From positions 1 through 32,559 of the IMG/VR virus record IMGVR_UViG_3300044630_003020: 32,559 nucleotides of DNA. One strand, written 5' to 3'. This DNA comes from a virus. The translations under genes and the position numbers were made by a program. A model generated the notes under the pieces. That model saw only the letters and a program-made list of their open reading frames with translations. It searched no databases and was not told the DNA's origin. Below, piece by piece: positions 31,271 through 32,559 of the stretch (within the stretch, counting starts at the first letter, position 1; every line of letters begins with the position of its first letter).

Positions 31271-31308
31271 CTGATGAGGCAGACTGATCCTCAGGGGAGA
31301 AACAAACA

Positions 31309-31590
31309 ATGGCAGCACACGCAGCACCAACGCACACAGCACAGGGTGCAGAGATTGTCGCATGGTCAAAGAGGTACACGGAGGATCCCTACGATCAGGG
31401 ACGCACCGTATGCCGACCGTGCGGGGATCCATTCTGGATCCTACAGGACTGGGATATGAGCATGGCACCGATCACCGAGAGCGCACTGATCGCCACCATG
31501 TACAGTCCGTGGTGCTCATCATGCGGCGTAGACATTCTGGAGATGCTTGCAGACATGGCAGAGGCAGCACAGGCAGAGTACAGAGCCTGA
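31309..31590 (+). CDS. Hypothetical small protein with two CxxC pairs
   Basis: This 93-residue protein has Cys pairs at 35/38 (VCRPCGD) and 69/72 (WCSSCG), about 30 residues apart, which is a zinc-ribbon or treble-clef-like layout. The C-terminus is a helix (DILEMLADMAEAAQAEYRA). I do not recognise a family. AGGGGAG lies 9 bases before the ATG. The gene has its own structured leader and ends 16 bases before a strong terminator, so it looks like an independently regulated unit. An overlapping frame at 31362-31664 has no ribosome site and was not chosen. Confidence 0.7.
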   Translation: MAAHAAPTHTAQGAEIVAWSKRYTEDPYDQGRTVCRPCGDPFWILQDWDMSMAPITESALIATMYSPWCSSCGVDILEMLADMAEAAQAEYRA

Positions 31591-31606
31591 CGGACGGACG
31601 CACCAC

Positions 31607-31647
31607 GCGGGGAGATTGGCACGGGCCAGTCTCCCCGCTTTTTTTTT
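31607..31647 (+). terminator. Strong intrinsic terminator after the second rightward gene
   Basis: GCGGGGAGATTGGC (31607-31620) pairs with GCCAGTCTCCCCGC (31625-31638) over 14 positions, including one U-G pair valid only in plus-strand RNA. The loop is ACGG, and T9 follows (31639-31647). Confidence 0.92.
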
Positions 31648-31652
31648 GCTTT

Positions 31653-31807
31653 TTATATGTGTAATGATTCTGGCACCGCACATAATCTTATATGTGAAAT
31701 GATTATATTTATATGTGTAATGATTATGAATCTGAGATTGTTTCACATATGCTTCTTCTAGTGGCTTGCTTTCAGGGTAAACCATCACGCGGATATGTGA
31801 AATGATC
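31653..31807 (+). repeat. Cluster of five TATGTG(A/T)AATGAT elements between terminator and next gene
   Basis: Direct copies begin at 31653 (TTATATGTGTAATGATT), 31688 (TTATATGTGAAATGATT), 31709 (TTATATGTGTAATGATT) and 31792 (GATATGTGAAATGATC). An inverted copy reads ATTGTTTCACATATG at 31737-31751. No gene lies in this stretch. Repeat spacing is irregular (35, 21 and 83 bases for the direct copies). Confidence 0.85.
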
Positions 31808-31859
31808 TCGGCTAGAGGGTAGGAGTGCAAAAGCATTCCACTAGTAGGAGGACTCGGAG
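31792..31859 (+). promoter_or_regulatory. Leader unit with conserved hairpin and Shine-Dalgarno, copy 1
   Basis: From 31792 the unit carries the repeat element, then CTCGGCTAGAGGGTA, then a hairpin GGAGTGC-AAAA-GCATTCC (31822-31839), then CACTAGTAGGAGGA with GGAGG 8 bases before the ATG at 31860. The same unit recurs at 32106-32172. The 34 bases 31792-31825 match 32106-32139 with one difference. Confidence 0.85.
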
Positions 31860-32018
31860 ATGTTTGAGGTCTTTATCAGCGGAGCAGCATCAGGAGCACT
31901 GGCGGTCTTGGTTCTGATCCTTATCATCCAGAAGATTGAGCAATATCGGGATCGGCAGGATTTTCTAGAAAGTAGGGCGGCACTATACGACAAGGCACGA
32001 CGAGAAGGCAGAATCTAA
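31860..32018 (+). CDS. Small membrane protein, 52 residues
   Basis: A short gene beginning MFEVFISGAASGALAVLVLI has one transmembrane segment at residues 5-23. A charged coil-like tail follows (IQKIEQYRDRQDFLESRAAL then YDKARREGRI). The GGAGG site is 8 bases before the ATG, and TAA is at 32016-32018. It is framed by its own leader and by a terminator 6 bases after the stop, which strongly supports a real gene despite its length. Function is unknown. Possibilities are a membrane-located host-takeover or superinfection factor, or a small holin-like protein, with no evidence to choose. Confidence 0.75.
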   Translation: MFEVFISGAASGALAVLVLILIIQKIEQYRDRQDFLESRAALYDKARREGRI

Positions 32019-32024
32019 AGAGAG

Positions 32025-32061
32025 AAGGCAGGGGGGTCAGCGTACCTCCCTGCCTTTTTTT
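32025..32061 (+). terminator. Strong intrinsic terminator after the third rightward gene
   Basis: AAGGCAGGGGGGT (32025-32037) pairs with ACCTCCCTGCCTT (32044-32056) over 13 positions with one G-U pair valid in plus-strand RNA. The loop is CAGCGT, and T7 (32055-32061) overlaps the stem end. Confidence 0.92.
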
Positions 32062-32067
32062 ATTGTG

Positions 32068-32121
32068 TTATATGTGAAATGATTGTGGCTCCGCATATTT
32101 TTTATGATATGTGAAACGATC
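32068..32121 (+). repeat. Two further TATGTGAAA(T/C)GAT elements
   Basis: Copies lie at 32068-32084 (TTATATGTGAAATGATT) and 32106-32121 (GATATGTGAAACGATC). The segment from 32068 continues as GTGGCTCCGCA, matching the segment after the copy at 31653 (CTGGCACCGCA), so the repeated block is longer than the core. Confidence 0.85.
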
Positions 32122-32172
32122 TCGGCTAGAGGGTAGGAGAGAAAACCTCTCCACTAGTAGGAGGATCAGGAG
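32106..32172 (+). promoter_or_regulatory. Leader unit with conserved hairpin and Shine-Dalgarno, copy 2
   Basis: This unit parallels 31792-31859: repeat element, CTCGGCTAGAGGGTA, then hairpin GGAGAG-AAAAC-CTCTCC (32136-32152), then CACTAGTAGGAGGA with GGAGG 8 bases before the ATG at 32173. Compared with copy 1, the outer stem is the same on the 5' side, and the inner stem bases differ on both sides while pairing is kept. Confidence 0.85.
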
Positions 32173-32511
32173 ATGAATCTACGCGATAGAATCCTGCGGG
32201 ATGGCGGAGCGACGATCAAGAGTCGCACCCTCACCCCGATCACCCCGAAGCGGGGGTACGCCGTGGGAGCCACGACGGAGACGGCGATCAGGCTCCCGAT
32301 CACGGCGACGGAGACGACAATCCGTCAGGCATTGTTCCTCATCTGGTATCGGTTCGGGACTCGGCATCTGGGAGCGTGGGTGGATGGCGATACCATCCAT
32401 CTGGATCCTACGACAATCGTCCGCACGAAGCGGGATGCACTCAGACTCGGGAGGGAGAATCGCCAGATGGCGATCTACAATCTGGCGAAGGGTCAGACGA
32501 TCACCATCTAG
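32173..32511 (+). CDS. Hypothetical protein, 112 residues
   Basis: A Thr/Arg/Ile-rich soluble protein: an N-terminal basic part (MNLRDRILRDGGATIKSRTL; PITPKRGYAVGATT), a central alpha/beta part (TTIRQALFLIWYRFGTRHLG then AWVDGDTIHLDPTTIV), and a C-terminal part (TKRDALRLGRENRQMAIYNL then AKGQTITI). The central and C-terminal pattern is similar in style to small actinophage proteins of unknown function, but I cannot name a family. The start is fixed by the conserved leader, with GGAGG 8 bases upstream. A hairpin follows the stop. The plus-strand frame was preferred over the near-equal minus-strand frame (32179-32532) because only it has a ribosome site and leader. Confidence 0.75.
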   Translation: MNLRDRILRDGGATIKSRTLTPITPKRGYAVGATTETAIRLPITATETTIRQALFLIWYRFGTRHLGAWVDGDTIHLDPTTIVRTKRDALRLGRENRQMAIYNLAKGQTITI

Positions 32512-32515
32512 GGGA

Positions 32516-32545
32516 TAGGGGAGGGTGGACAATCACCCTCCCCTA
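32516..32545 (+). other. Perfect hairpin after the fourth rightward gene
   Basis: TAGGGGAGGGTG (32516-32527) pairs perfectly with CACCCTCCCCTA (32534-32545), 12 base pairs around GACAAT. Only CCATATG follows, so there is no U-tract and it is at most a weak terminator, unlike the two upstream ones. Confidence 0.75.
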
Positions 32546-32547
32546 CC

Positions 32548-32559
32548 ATATGTGAAATG
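32548..32559 (+). repeat. Eighth copy of the TATGTGAAATG element, cut by the window edge
   Basis: ATATGTGAAATG ends the window. It directly follows the hairpin after the fourth gene, just as earlier copies follow terminators, and suggests that another cassette begins beyond the edge. Confidence 0.8.

Noticed and set aside
31239-31305. Hammerhead-ribozyme-like arrangement: GTC, then a stem TCGCAGG/CCTGCGA, then CTGATGA, then GAAAC
   Set aside because: The cleavage triplet, stem I and CTGATGA core are in the right order. However, no stem II joins CTGATGA to GAAA, and the bases flanking GTC and GAAAC do not pair for stem III. Chance match is more likely.
30774-31379. Long minus-strand reading frame (201 codons) opposite the first rightward gene
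   Set aside because: It is a shadow of a G+C-rich, Ala-rich gene. It has no ribosome site, its sequence is Cys/Arg/Ser-rich and not protein-like, and it crosses two hairpins.

Overview
This window is a contiguous piece of a tailed double-stranded DNA phage genome, or a prophage copy of one. It holds a head-to-tail structural module typical of a long non-contractile-tailed (siphovirus-like) phage with an HK97-type capsid. There is no contractile sheath or tube/sheath pair. There is a 1,555-residue tape measure protein and a lambda-type frameshifted tail chaperone pair. The host cannot be named from the sequence. Strong GGAGG ribosome sites show a bacterial host. The prohead-protease fusion architecture and the fibre style are common in environmental (freshwater or marine) phages, but I saw no host marker, integrase, lysin or tRNA.

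Layout. From 30058 down to 1 everything is on the minus strand and reads as one late operon with short gaps or ATGA/TAATG overlaps. In transcription order: a HELAH metalloprotease-like protein, terminase small and large subunits (with a 173-nt overlap), a zinc-ribbon protein, portal, a four-part protease/scaffold protein, an unlabelled RNA hairpin after the major capsid gene, a small protein, a GT4 glycosyltransferase, a very basic 68-residue protein, head-tail connector, HK97-gp10-like protein, tail terminator, tail tube, tail chaperone with a GGGAAAG slippery site, an intrinsic terminator, tape measure, a second hairpin, an Ig/FN3-rich minor tail protein, a hub-like protein, a collar-domain spike/fibre, small baseplate/fibre proteins, a run of fibres, a cysteine-rich adhesin, a thioredoxin-like protein, a zinc-binding protein, a holin-like protein, a hypothetical protein and a truncated secreted protein.

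From 30570 to the right edge the strand switches. Four small genes run on the plus strand, are richer in G+C, and are separated by strong intrinsic terminators. At least two, and possibly all four, are preceded by a stem-loop leader that ends in a TAGTAGG-type Shine-Dalgarno block. A short element (core TATGTGAAATGAT) recurs eight times between these genes. The two best leaders are near-identical except in the hairpin, where the stem bases differ but pairing is kept. The first of the four genes looks weakly sigma-factor-like. Between the two transcription units lies a 511-base non-coding switch region with repeated CTGGGTTA words, a dyad, a promoter candidate and a G-tract/C-tract inverted repeat.

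The genes work together as packaging (terminase, portal), capsid assembly (protease-scaffold, capsid protein), joining (connector, gp10-like, terminator), tail building (tube, chaperones, tape measure, hub) and host adsorption (spike, fibres, adhesin). Accessory items are interleaved: glycosyltransferase, basic protein, thioredoxin and a DUF6065-like protein. The least conventional parts are the repeated rightward cassettes and the cysteine-rich adhesin next to a thioredoxin.
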